In this document: piece after piece, positions 9,745-17,884 of the stretch
How the letters are laid out: each line of letters opens with the position of its first letter
Position numbering within the stretch: the first letter of the stretch is position 1
Assembly (NCBI GenBank): GCA_032615215.1
Contig: CP128433.1
Location: forward strand, 2,315,501-2,379,500
Source: Microbulbifer sp. MKSA007
GTDB lineage: Bacteria; Pseudomonadota; Gammaproteobacteria; Pseudomonadales; Cellvibrionaceae
Direction of reading: 5' to 3'
Length of the DNA: 64,000 nucleotides
Program-made: the position numbers and the translations under genes
The notes under the pieces: generated by a model
Seen by the model: the letters and a program-made list of their open reading frames with translations, nothing else
The model's database searches: none
Told to the model about the DNA's origin: nothing

Positions 9745-9764
9745 TACCAAGCAAGCGCTTGGTA
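9745..9764. promoter_or_regulatory. Palindromic operator between the atu-like operon and its TetR regulator
   Basis: Perfect 8-base arms TACCAAGC (9745-9752) and GCTTGGTA (9757-9764) are separated by AAGC. A further half-site-like ACTTGG lies just beyond, near 9771. The palindrome sits in the gap between the divergent SDR and TetR genes, where a TetR dimer would repress both promoters. Binding is inferred from position and symmetry. Confidence 0.6.
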
Positions 9765-9848
9765 TTCAATACTTGGCGCCTATTTGATTAAAAATTCTCA
9801 GGGCCGTTAAGATGTTTGACTCAAATTGACCAATATGGGGAGTGGTTC

Positions 9849-10493
9849 GTGATTGAAAGTGGGCAGGATTTTGTGAGAGTTCCCGAAGAGTTATCGCCGC
9901 AGCAGCTGGTAGGTGCTTTGGTGGCAGAGGGAGTGCTAACTGATCCTGAATCTGCCCGTGGACGTTTGCTGAATGCTGCAGCGCGGTTGTTTGAGCAAAA
10001 AGGGTTCGCCCGGACAACAGTGCGGGATCTCGCTGCGGAAGTGGGTATTTTGTCTGGCAGTATTTTTCATCATTTCTCCAGTAAGGAGCAGATTCTCTGT
10101 GAAGTAATGCGGGAGGTGACGATATTTGCCGGTGCGCGAATGCGAACCGCAGCGGAACAGAGTCGAACACCGCAAGAGAGGCTTCAGGCCTGTATTCAGT
10201 GTGAATTAGAGGCTATTCATGGATTGGCAGTACCGGGTTTTTCTATCCTGGTGGTGGAGTGGAGAAGCCTATCCGAAGAAAGTCAGCAGGAGGTTTTACG
10301 CCTAAGGGAGGAGTATGAGCAGATATGGCTGGACGCTATTGAGGCCGCCGAATGTCCCGGTGGTGATCCCGCTCTGGTAAGGCGTTTGCTGGTTGGTGCC
10401 TTGAGTCACACATACAGTTGGTATAAGCCGAGAGATAAGGGGTTGTCTATTCCAGATCTGGCGGCGCGTGTTCTAGCGATATTCACTCCCTGA
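9849..10493 (+). CDS. TetR-family regulator of the atu-like operon
   Basis: The N-terminal TetR DNA-binding domain has the helix-turn-helix region FARTTVRDLAAEVGILSGS followed by IFHHFSSKEQIL. The C-terminal ligand domain is helical. I place the start at GTG 9849 (214 residues) because GGGGAG at 9836-9841 stands seven bases upstream. A TTG at 9816 would add 11 residues but has no ribosome binding site and reaches toward the operator. Divergent from the operon at 1886-9646, so probably its repressor, with an acyl-CoA intermediate as ligand, as for AtuR in Pseudomonas. The ligand is inferred. Confidence 0.75.
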   Translation: MIESGQDFVRVPEELSPQQLVGALVAEGVLTDPESARGRLLNAAARLFEQKGFARTTVRDLAAEVGILSGSIFHHFSSKEQILCEVMREVTIFAGARMRTAAEQSRTPQERLQACIQCELEAIHGLAVPGFSILVVEWRSLSEESQQEVLRLREEYEQIWLDAIEAAECPGGDPALVRRLLVGALSHTYSWYKPRDKGLSIPDLAARVLAIFTP

Positions 10494-10676
10494 ATTCTTC
10501 CTAAATTGGCAAAGCGTGCCATAAAAACTGTGAACTTTGCCTTCTTTCCTGCCATTTTTGTTTTTGAACTGGCTTGGTGAGAACTGGTGCGCAACTGATT
10601 TTCTCTGAATCTTTTACTCTCCGCGCAAGATGTAATAAATGTGACAATTTGCGTCACTTGGTGACAGGAGAGGGAG

Positions 10677-13220
10677 ATGGCGGGCCAGGATTTGTACCAG
10701 GTGGTTTCCACGGGAAGGACACTTCACGCCAAAGAACCGGGTCCGGTTATCCGGGATGTGGCGAAGTTGTTCTCTATCTCGGAGCCCCAGGCGCGCAGGC
10801 TGCTACTAAAAGGCTGGGTAATTAAAGATCGGTTGGTTTCTGACCAGGCGCTGGAGTTTCGCACCAGTCTGCAGAAAATTGGCCTGCGAGTGGAGGTTTG
10901 TCCGGCGGGACGATTTGATAACCGCGAGCTGATTGCAAAGATAAAAGTCGCCCAGCGGCGCAAGGCCCAGGTCAATGCTGCATCGGTGGATGCGCCGGAT
11001 AAGTCGCGCGCTGGTACTGACCCTTTTGTTCCTGTTAGCCAGAAAACTCTCGAAGCAGACGAGCCCCAGAAAGTCGTTTCATCCACTCCTGCCGCAGGCA
11101 ATCCAGTAATAAAGCCGGAAGGCTCCCGGGATTCGGTTGAGTGGTATTTATCTGATGCAGGCCGATTACAGGCTGACAGTGTCACCAGTCAGGGAAAGGC
11201 AGTTTGGGGAGTGGTCAAAGCAGTAATCGTGCCTTCAATATTCTGGTTGGTACTGTTCGCTTGTGTTTTCTCCAGTGGATATGCCCTATGGCAAATCCCT
11301 ATGGCTGTTTGGCTGGGAGAACTTACTTGGGTGGGGGTGTCGCTGAGTATTTTAACCGTACTTCTCGCCCTGCTTGTTGGTCTGCTGTTTGTTTGGCCAT
11401 TTTTCTGCTTATCCTCCCGTTTGCGAGATTCATCGGAGCCCCGTCAGCTGTTGCCCTCTGAAGGTAAGGAGGTCTTGAAGTTAATTAATTCATTGGTCGA
11501 TAAGCTAGGGCTGCCAAAGATCAGCCAAGTCTTTGTAAGTGCAGACTCCCATATTCTGTCCCAGCCGGGATTTCTCCAGGTTTTTAGGCAGAATTTACCA
11601 CTTACAGTAGGGCTTGCCAGCGTCGCCTCATTGGATGGAAAGGAGGTCCTGGCACTCGTGGGTAGGGGGCTCGCCTTCTATCGCGGCCGTTTGCTCGGCG
11701 CACTTGGTTGGTTGACTTACGGCACCGTGCAGCGATTGGAACTGATGCAGTGGGCTTTTGAAAATGAGCGCAGTGTTGTTAGCCCGGAGAATGCCCCCGG
11801 AGCACTGGCCGGGCCATTTCACCGTATGCTAGTGACAGGTGGATATATTTTGCTCCCTATCTTGCAGCGCCTGGAGGCACTGCATTGCCGCTTAACCGCA
11901 GGCAGTGCCGTAATGCTACAGGAGAGGGCTGACGGTGTTGCGGCTCAGATAATAGGTAGTGATGCGTTGGCAGACTTCGCCAGGAAGTGGCATCGGTTAG
12001 TGCACGCAGATCTCTTAGTGACAGAAATTAATCGCGAAGCCCAGGCGCTGGGACGCAGTTGTGCAAATATTCCCGATGCCGTCCGTTGGATGCAGGAGAA
12101 TCTGGATGTTGATACCTGCGATGTAGTTGAGGCTGCTATGACGCAGGCCAGGGACCCCTGGGATATTCAGCAGGCGATCGACAGTGAATGTGTAACGGTG
12201 TTGATTGAGCGGGAATTTGTGGGGCAGGTTAGATCTGCGATACCCCTGCAATCCATGTTTGTGGACTTTGCCGGGCTGGCAACCGCTGTGACGTCTGAAG
12301 TTGCTGGCAAAGACTGTGAGATGGTCGAAAACCGACTTTTACTGAGTTCAAGTAAGGAGTCAGAGGAGTCTGCTGAGGTACTGGACGAGTATTTCAATCG
12401 CCTGGCGCCCTTGGCCCTGATGCCTCTGCGCAGGCCATCCTCTGTGGAAATGCAGGCGCTGGATCTGCAGGGCACAATCGATTGGCTGCGCAGTAAACTG
12501 GTGGAGTTGCGTGATTTGCGTGGACGCCGGGAGGACTTGCAGGTCAGGGTTTTTACAATGCAGCTGGGAGCGGCGCTGATACGCGGTAAAATCCCTTTTA
12601 CCGCTGAAGACTTTTGCTTGAAAGGGGCCAGCCTTGTAGGAGCTCAAGAGCAGATCGCTGTTAAGCGCGCTGAACTGGAGGAGTCACACAAGCAATTACA
12701 GCAGATTTATGGTGTTTTCTATCAGCGCCTGTGTCTATCCCTGGTAACTATGCCCACGGATCAGCGTCAGACAGCCAGGAATCAGCTGCGCCATTTGGCC
12801 GCCTACGATAGCTTGGCACCACATCTGGATCGGCTCGCCGGTTATAGCCACTCGCTGGCAATATTTGCCCAGCACCTATCACCAGAGTTGAATGAAAGGG
12901 AACTGCTGCAAAAATATACGGCGCTGTCTTTGCGAGAGACAGATGCCATAGTAGCGGCAGTGGAGAGTTCGGCTCTATTAAGAGAGCAAGGGGTGGCGGC
13001 GGCAATAAATTTGAAAGCTCAGGGGGAGCCTTTCAGGCAGCTGCCACAAGGGAGACAGGAAGTGCTGGATTCTCTGCAGGTTATGGAATCGCGTTGCAAA
13101 CACATTCGCGCTGCGATTCTGGAACACTATCATATCCAGCTAGCCGCCTTGCTGAGTCAGTGTTTGGAGCGGGAAAAGCAGTTGCAGTTGAAGCCACTGC
13201 GACTGCTTAAGGCCGGCTAA
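10677..13220 (+). CDS. Large membrane protein with a degenerate M48-like peptidase domain
   Basis: An 847-residue protein with a small N-terminal domain (1-75), a Pro/Ser/Lys-rich linker (95-155), two strong transmembrane helices (about 182-204 and 212-242), then a region laid out like an M48 peptidase (about 260-450), then a long helical C-terminus (600-847). In the M48-like part the segment PLTVGLASVASLDGKEVLAL precedes GRGLAFYRG (about 329-337), where active enzymes have HExxH. The later QERADGVAA (about 415-423) corresponds to the third-ligand ExxAD block and keeps its Glu. The zinc histidines are gone, so it is probably a pseudo-enzyme. The ATG overlaps an AGGAGAGGGAG ribosome binding site region. 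Role unknown; a scaffold or chaperone-adaptor at the inner membrane is one possibility. Confidence 0.7.
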   Translation: MAGQDLYQVVSTGRTLHAKEPGPVIRDVAKLFSISEPQARRLLLKGWVIKDRLVSDQALEFRTSLQKIGLRVEVCPAGRFDNRELIAKIKVAQRRKAQVNAASVDAPDKSRAGTDPFVPVSQKTLEADEPQKVVSSTPAAGNPVIKPEGSRDSVEWYLSDAGRLQADSVTSQGKAVWGVVKAVIVPSIFWLVLFACVFSSGYALWQIPMAVWLGELTWVGVSLSILTVLLALLVGLLFVWPFFCLSSRLRDSSEPRQLLPSEGKEVLKLINSLVDKLGLPKISQVFVSADSHILSQPGFLQVFRQNLPLTVGLASVASLDGKEVLALVGRGLAFYRGRLLGALGWLTYGTVQRLELMQWAFENERSVVSPENAPGALAGPFHRMLVTGGYILLPILQRLEALHCRLTAGSAVMLQERADGVAAQIIGSDALADFARKWHRLVHADLLVTEINREAQALGRSCANIPDAVRWMQENLDVDTCDVVEAAMTQARDPWDIQQAIDSECVTVLIEREFVGQVRSAIPLQSMFVDFAGLATAVTSEVAGKDCEMVENRLLLSSSKESEESAEVLDEYFNRLAPLALMPLRRPSSVEMQALDLQGTIDWLRSKLVELRDLRGRREDLQVRVFTMQLGAALIRGKIPFTAEDFCLKGASLVGAQEQIAVKRAELEESHKQLQQIYGVFYQRLCLSLVTMPTDQRQTARNQLRHLAAYDSLAPHLDRLAGYSHSLAIFAQHLSPELNERELLQKYTALSLRETDAIVAAVESSALLREQGVAAAINLKAQGEPFRQLPQGRQEVLDSLQVMESRCKHIRAAILEHYHIQLAALLSQCLEREKQLQLKPLRLLKAG

Positions 13221-13229
13221 CCGCCGGCC
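13211..13229. terminator. Hairpin spanning two convergent stop codons
   Basis: Seven-base arms GGCCGGC (13211-13217) and GCCGGCC (13223-13229) enclose TAACC. The loop holds the TAA of the plus-strand gene, and the stop of the minus-strand yciH overlaps it. A short T run follows on the plus strand. Confidence 0.55.
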
Positions 13230-13540
13230 AGTTTTACCGTGTGGTTGCGAGATTCCAGGAATGTTTTGATCTCAGTACGCTTGTCACCCTGAATCTCAAT
13301 CACCCCATCTTTGAGGGCGCCACCGCAGCCACAGCGCTTCTTGAGCTCTGCCAGGAGCAGCTTGAGTTCGCTGTCAGTGCCTGGCAGCCCGCGCACGCAA
13401 GTCACCCCTTTTCCTTTGCGGCCCTTGGTTTCCCTTTGTATTCGAACTATGCCATCTCCATCTCGGCGCTTTTCTGTCCTGGATTCCTCTTTAATTCGAC
13501 CGAGGTCAGTTGAATAGACGAGACGATTCTCCTTAGCCAT
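13217..13540 (-). CDS. yciH: YciH/SUI1-type translation initiation-like factor
   Basis: A 107-residue protein from MAKENRLVYS. The SUI1/eIF1 domain spans about residues 35-107, with KGKGVTCVRGLPG, a Cys-rich CGCGGALKDG segment and IEIQGDKR. Bacterial YciH resembles eIF1 and can influence start-site fidelity in translation. The start was set at 13540, because the longer upstream extension in frame shows no family similarity and runs toward the neighbouring channel gene. It converges with the M48-like gene; the two overlap by 4 bases at their stop codons. Confidence 0.85.
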   Translation of the reverse strand: MAKENRLVYSTDLGRIKEESRTEKRRDGDGIVRIQRETKGRKGKGVTCVRGLPGTDSELKLLLAELKKRCGCGGALKDGVIEIQGDKRTEIKTFLESRNHTVKLAGG

Positions 13541-13706
13541 GGTTGGGAATACTCCGTTGGTATTTGCTGAAAATGCCGGGAATTGTGCCCGAGGTGCGCA
13601 GGATGTCAAAGCCGCTGTAAACGATGTTGAAAATGGGGCGACCCCTGAAGCCTGAGAGGTTAGAATTTTGCCGCAATATGAAACAGCAGCGTAGTTGAGG
13701 TGATAG

Positions 13707-14540
13707 ATGGCGTTGACGGGACGTCGCAAACTGCTCAATGAGGTAATTTTCGGAACCGAGACCCGGGCAGGGCGGAATTTTGATGTTTTTTTGATCTGGG
13801 CGATCCTGATCAGCGTGGGTTTGGTGCTCCTGACCTCCATAGGTACGGTGCGCGACCGCTATGAGCACTTACTCATCGGCCTGGAATGGGTATTTACTGG
13901 CCTCTTCACCATTGAATATATCGCCCGGATATATTGCACGGTGAATCGCCGCAAATATATTTTCAGTTTCTATGGGATTGTGGACCTGCTCGCAATTCTC
14001 CCCAGTTACTTGGCGCTTCTCTATACTGGCGCCACCTATCTTTTGGTGATTCGCCTGTTGAGGGTGCTGCGGATCTTCCGAATCCTGAAGCTGGTTCGCT
14101 ACTTACGTGATGCCAACGTCTTGTTGCGAGCCCTCGGGCTGGCCCGGCGCAAAATCCTGGTGTTTTACTCCAGTGTTTTGGTTATGTGCATTATTTTTGG
14201 TTCCCTGATGTTTGTGGTGGAGGGGCCAGGCCACGGATTTACCAGTATTCCCACGAGTGTTTATTGGGCTATTGTGACCATCACAACCGTTGGTTATGGC
14301 GATATCTCTCCGCAAACGCCTTTGGGGCAGGGCATTGCTGCAATGACCATGCTGATTGGTTACTCAATTATTGCAGTGCCTACCGGCATTCTAACGGCGG
14401 AATTGGCTGGAGAAATGCATCGGGAGCGAGTGCAACAGCGCTGTGATAACTGCAGCCGTAGTGCCCATGACCCAGATGCGGAATACTGCAAATTCTGCGG
14501 CCATCGCCTGGAGGATATGGAAGAGAGCGAAGCGCTGTAA
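13707..14540 (+). CDS. Voltage-gated potassium channel with C-terminal zinc ribbon
   Basis: A 277-residue six-helix ion channel. The S4-like voltage-sensor helix LLRVLRIFRILKLVRYLR carries regularly spaced Arg/Lys. The pore holds the K+ selectivity filter TTVGYGD (about residue 194), flanked by S5 and S6. The cytoplasmic tail ends in a CDNC...CKFCG pattern, two CxxC pairs that should bind one zinc. Homotetrameric K+ conduction in the inner membrane is expected. The zinc ribbon after a bacterial Kv core is a known variant; its role, perhaps assembly or gating, is not clear. Divergent from yciH. Confidence 0.9.
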   Translation: MALTGRRKLLNEVIFGTETRAGRNFDVFLIWAILISVGLVLLTSIGTVRDRYEHLLIGLEWVFTGLFTIEYIARIYCTVNRRKYIFSFYGIVDLLAILPSYLALLYTGATYLLVIRLLRVLRIFRILKLVRYLRDANVLLRALGLARRKILVFYSSVLVMCIIFGSLMFVVEGPGHGFTSIPTSVYWAIVTITTVGYGDISPQTPLGQGIAAMTMLIGYSIIAVPTGILTAELAGEMHRERVQQRCDNCSRSAHDPDAEYCKFCGHRLEDMEESEAL

Positions 14541-14560
14541 GTTATTCGCCCTTTGTCACC

Positions 14561-14581
14561 GCCGGCCAAAACAGGGCCGGC
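14561..14581. terminator. Hairpin between convergent channel and thioesterase genes
   Basis: Arms GCCGGCC (14561-14567) and GGCCGGC (14575-14581) with a 7-base loop lie in the 63-base gap between two convergent genes. No strong U-tract on either strand. Confidence 0.45.
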
Positions 14582-14603
14582 AGCCATTTATCAGCTTATG
14601 GTT

Positions 14604-15068
14604 TTACCACTCATCCGGGACGCGGACGGCTATGACTTCTGCCTTGGCGCAGAGGCGTCCATTGCTGGTGAGATTGCAGTGCAGAACAGTTTTCTTGGAG
14701 GAGCGCTGAACAATAGTGGCTTCGAGAATGACCGGTTTATCGATGGCAGCCGGTGCCAGGTAGCTAATATCCAGTTTGCCGGTGGCATACCAGATCTTGT
14801 CACCAGTGCCGACAGCTCGTCCGGCTTGCAGGTAACCATCGGCGATGGCTGTGCATACGGTATGGCAGTCGATAACCGTAGCGATAATTCCACCGTTTAA
14901 ATATTGAGCAGGTCCAGCATTGTGATGGGAGCTGGGAAGGAACTCGCAGCGGGTTTGATCCTTCTCGGTCCAGTAGCTTTTAATACGCAGGCCCTGGTCA
15001 TTGTCTGGACCACAGCCGAAGCAATGATTGCCCTGGATCTGATCTTGAATTGCGCTTTCCTGAGTCAT
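14604..15068 (-). CDS. PaaI-type hotdog thioesterase
   Basis: A 154-residue single hotdog-fold domain. The active-site helix region reads LNGGIIATVIDCHTVCTA, with the Asp and the NGG/HGG turn typical of PaaI/4HBT acyl-CoA thioesterases. An N-terminal CFGCG segment is shared by a subgroup of this family. It would hydrolyse an acyl-CoA thioester; the substrate is unknown. A GAGGG ribosome binding site precedes the ATG. Divergent from the beta-lactamase-fold gene. Confidence 0.8.
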   Translation of the reverse strand: MTQESAIQDQIQGNHCFGCGPDNDQGLRIKSYWTEKDQTRCEFLPSSHHNAGPAQYLNGGIIATVIDCHTVCTAIADGYLQAGRAVGTGDKIWYATGKLDISYLAPAAIDKPVILEATIVQRSSKKTVLHCNLTSNGRLCAKAEVIAVRVPDEW

Positions 15069-15178
15069 ATTTATCCCTCGCTATGAGCGCGCAATACTAC
15101 CGATTTGCGCCGCAGAGTGGAAGAAACTACCCTTGCGGGCTTGCAACAGAGTTATCCGAATTATCTGGACGTAAATAC

Positions 15179-16321
15179 ATGGACATATACGGCTTTTGTG
15201 CCCCTGGTTTAGAGGCTCTTTACGATGCTTTTGCCAGAAATTTTCGCGAGTGCGGTGATACAGGAGCGGCCTTTGCCGTGCGCCAGCATGGAGAATTAAT
15301 CTGTTCCTTATGGGCGGGAAGTGCGGATCGGGGTGCAGAGAGGCCATTTACTGAAGACACATTGGCCAATGTCTTCTCATCTTCCAAAGGCGTTCTTGCA
15401 GTTTTGGCGATGCAGCAAGTTGCCGCAGGCAAACTGGATTTGGATCGCCCGGTAGCGGATTACTGGCCTGAATTTGCCCCAGGCAAAGAAACTGTCACCG
15501 CACGCCAATTGCTGTGCCACCGCAGCGGACTTGTCGCTTTCCGTGAGCGGGTAAAAGACAGTTTGATTTACGATTGGCAGGCGGCTTGCGACCAGGTGGC
15601 TGGCAGCGAGCCTTGGTGGAAGCCCGGAAGTGCACAGGGTTACGCCCCATTTTTATACGGCTGGAGCTTGGGTGGATTAATTGAAAGGGTTGCCGAAAAA
15701 CCCTTGTTGGAACTTTATCGGGAATTGCTAGCCAAACCCCTCAATCTTGATGGGGGCTTTGGGGCAAATGGACATCGTTCGCAGAGAATTGCCGATGTCA
15801 GCCCGCTGAAACAACCCTTACCAGAGCTTCGGGAAAATGCCATTGGCCGCGCCATAAAAGAAGACCGCAAAGGGCCTGTTGCGATGGCATTTAGCAACCC
15901 GGTGAGCTTGATGATGGGTACCAATAGCTCCGAGTGGCGCGGTGCTTTAATTCCTGCAGCCAATGGCCACTTCAGTGCGAGAGACCTGGCAGCGGTTTAC
16001 GGTGAACTCACCTGTGACGAGCCGACTATTTTGCCCAAGCGGTTGATAGATGAAGCGGCAAAGGAGCAGAGTCATGGCCACGATAAAGTATTGCAGGCTG
16101 AGGTGAGTTTTGGTTGTGGCTTTATTCGCAGCAGTTCCGCGGCGGACTTGCGCTTTGGGGGTAGCCAGGGCTTTGGCCATCCGGGAGCGGGTGGTAGTGT
16201 CGGCTTTGCTGACCCGGAAAGAGGGCTGGGCTTCGGATACGTGACAACTCGTTTGGGGCAGAGCTTATTTATGGATCGTCGAGCGGTCGGTCTGGTAGAT
16301 GTTCTTTACGGGTTGTTGTGA
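15179..16321 (+). CDS. Serine hydrolase of the beta-lactamase (class C/EstB) fold
   Basis: A 380-residue penicillin-binding-protein-like hydrolase. The nucleophile motif SSSK is at residues 67-70, a Tyr motif lies in GYAPFLYGW (about 155-163), and the C-terminal FGHPGAGG corresponds to the KTG/HxG motif. Members are mostly esterases or amidases rather than true beta-lactamases. No signal peptide is evident, so it is probably cytoplasmic. I used ATG 15179, which gives the usual family N-terminus (MDIYGFCAPG); an upstream frame back to 15050 would overlap the divergent thioesterase. Its stop overlaps the slyX start by one base, so the two are co-translated. Confidence 0.8.
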   Translation: MDIYGFCAPGLEALYDAFARNFRECGDTGAAFAVRQHGELICSLWAGSADRGAERPFTEDTLANVFSSSKGVLAVLAMQQVAAGKLDLDRPVADYWPEFAPGKETVTARQLLCHRSGLVAFRERVKDSLIYDWQAACDQVAGSEPWWKPGSAQGYAPFLYGWSLGGLIERVAEKPLLELYRELLAKPLNLDGGFGANGHRSQRIADVSPLKQPLPELRENAIGRAIKEDRKGPVAMAFSNPVSLMMGTNSSEWRGALIPAANGHFSARDLAAVYGELTCDEPTILPKRLIDEAAKEQSHGHDKVLQAEVSFGCGFIRSSSAADLRFGGSQGFGHPGAGGSVGFADPERGLGFGYVTTRLGQSLFMDRRAVGLVDVLYGLL

Positions 16322-16548
16322 TGACTGAAGAAATAAAGGCTCTGGTAGAGCGGGTCGATGAACTGGAGAGCCGTTTGGCTTTCCAGGAAGACACTATAAG
16401 CCAATTAAATGATGTGATTACTCGTCAGGATACGGATATTCGCACTCTACTCGCACATATGCGCGAGTTGGGCGAAAAGTATCGGACGATTGCTTTTGAG
16501 ATGCAGGGGGCCGGCAAGCCGCTGGATGAAAAACCTCCGCATTACTAA
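16321..16548 (+). CDS. slyX: SlyX family protein
   Basis: A 75-residue coiled-coil protein that matches SlyX throughout: an N-terminal heptad region (EEIKALVERVDELESRLAFQ) and a short tail ending DEKPPHY, the characteristic SlyX C-terminus. SlyX is of unknown function and is often found next to peptidyl-prolyl isomerase genes. Here it is coupled to the upstream hydrolase through a TGATG overlap. Confidence 0.9.
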   Translation: MTEEIKALVERVDELESRLAFQEDTISQLNDVITRQDTDIRTLLAHMRELGEKYRTIAFEMQGAGKPLDEKPPHY

Positions 16549-17162
16549 TTCAGTGGTTACAAAAGGGTTTTTATAGAAGTCCACAGGGGCTGGCACGAAA
16601 TTTTTTTGTTACTAAGTGACAGACATAGAGGTATTCGCTGCCTCTTGGGGGTGACTTTAAAAACAAAAGCGTCTAAAAAAATTGCCTCAGTGGAGCGTGA
16701 GGCTATTGACAAACTTTTCCACATACGCAGTTGGTAAAATTTGCCCTCAAACAAGAAGATATCCACCGCTATTGGACGTCAAGGCAGATTTCTAACTTGT
16801 TGTTTTTAAAAGGAAAACTGAAGAGTTTAAAAAATGTGCAAAACGCTGTAGGCGAGAGTTTACGCCGGCTGGCGCCATGGATAGCTTATTAGTGCACAGT
16901 TTTATCCACAGATTTTGTGGAAGACCGGAAAGCTGATCACTTCTTGCTCGCTACTTTGTCCGTCATTGGTACGTAGTTATGAATAGTTAGTACGTAATGG
17001 GGACTAGTCAGTAGAACTGACAATAAATTCGCTTTAGTCTATGGAAAATTTCATTGGGTTGGTTCAGCCGCCAGTCAGATAGTGTGTTGAACAATACAGA
17101 GATTGCACAAGACATGTGTAGCTCAATACCCGTTACTTAAAAATGCGTTAGGAGAGCCAATA
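16549..17162. other. Intergenic region with DnaA-box-like sites
   Basis: About 610 bases with no convincing gene. It contains a consensus DnaA box TTATCCACA (16902-16910), a relaxed match TTTTCCACA (16715-16723), a 6-bp GCCTCA/TGAGGC hairpin (16684-16703) and an AT-rich block near 16800-16840. The downstream part (17050-17160) should hold the promoter and the AGGAGA ribosome binding site of the lipoprotein gene. Confidence 0.4.
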
Positions 17163-17810
17163 ATGAAATATTGGGTAGCAGCCCTGGCACTGGGTTCGAT
17201 GGTTGGTTGTTCCACATTGGACCCTTACACAGGTGAAAGTAAGACCAGTAATGCCGCCAAGGGGGCTGGAATTGGAGCTGTAACTGGAGCGATCGTTGGT
17301 GTCGCTACTGCCAGTAAGAAAGACCGTGGTAAGGGAGCCTTGACTGGTGCCCTGGGTGGCGCGGCGATCGGTGGTGGCATTGGTTACTATATGGATCGTC
17401 AGGAAATGTTGTTGCGTCAGCGCCTGGAAGGTACCGGCGTACGTGTTGAGCGTGAAGGTGATAATATTCGCCTGATCATGCCTGGTAACATTACCTTCGG
17501 TACTAACCGCGCAGATATTCGTACAGACTTCTATGACACTCTGGAATCGGTCACTGTTGTATTGCAGGAGTTTGATAAAACTGCAATTCGAGTCAGCGGC
17601 CATACCGATAGCACTGGTTCAGATGTGTACAACCAGAGCTTGAGCGAACAGCGTGCTAATTCCGTTGCTGGCTTCTTCAGCGGTCAGGGCGTTTCTGCAG
17701 GTCGGGTACAGGCGGTAGGTTACGGTGAGCGTTATCCTATTGCCAGTAATGACTCTGAAGCTGGGCGTCAGGCCAATCGCCGAGTTGAGTTGGAACTACT
17801 GCCTTTATAA
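17163..17810 (+). CDS. OmpA-family lipoprotein with glycine-zipper segment
   Basis: A 215-residue outer-membrane lipoprotein of the YiaD type. The signal peptide MKYWVAALALGSMVGC ends at Cys16, the likely lipidated residue. A Gly/Ala-rich zipper (about residues 37-78) follows, then an OmpA C-terminal peptidoglycan-binding domain with ITFGTNRADI, SGHTDSTGSDVYN and the NRRVELEL ending. ATG 17163 was chosen because AGGAGA lies 8 bases upstream and the signal peptide begins there; an in-frame GTG/ATG extension to 17103 would mask it. Anchors the outer membrane to peptidoglycan. Confidence 0.9.
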   Translation: MKYWVAALALGSMVGCSTLDPYTGESKTSNAAKGAGIGAVTGAIVGVATASKKDRGKGALTGALGGAAIGGGIGYYMDRQEMLLRQRLEGTGVRVEREGDNIRLIMPGNITFGTNRADIRTDFYDTLESVTVVLQEFDKTAIRVSGHTDSTGSDVYNQSLSEQRANSVAGFFSGQGVSAGRVQAVGYGERYPIASNDSEAGRQANRRVELELLPL

Positions 17811-17854
17811 CGATCAGGTCAGATAATTTCTACCTTTAGTCGTTCTTTTGTTGA

Positions 17855-17884
17855 TAGTGCCCAGATTGTTCGGTTTGGGCACTA
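17855..17884. terminator. Perfect 9-bp hairpin after the OmpA-type lipoprotein
   Basis: Arms TAGTGCCCA and TGGGCACTA pair perfectly around a 12-base loop, 45 bases past the stop. There is no downstream T run on the plus strand, but T-rich sequence precedes it. Confidence 0.5.

Noticed and set aside
16706..16740. TTGACA...TAAAAT as a sigma-70 promoter
   Set aside because: The spacing of 23 bases between the two hexamers is too long for a typical promoter.
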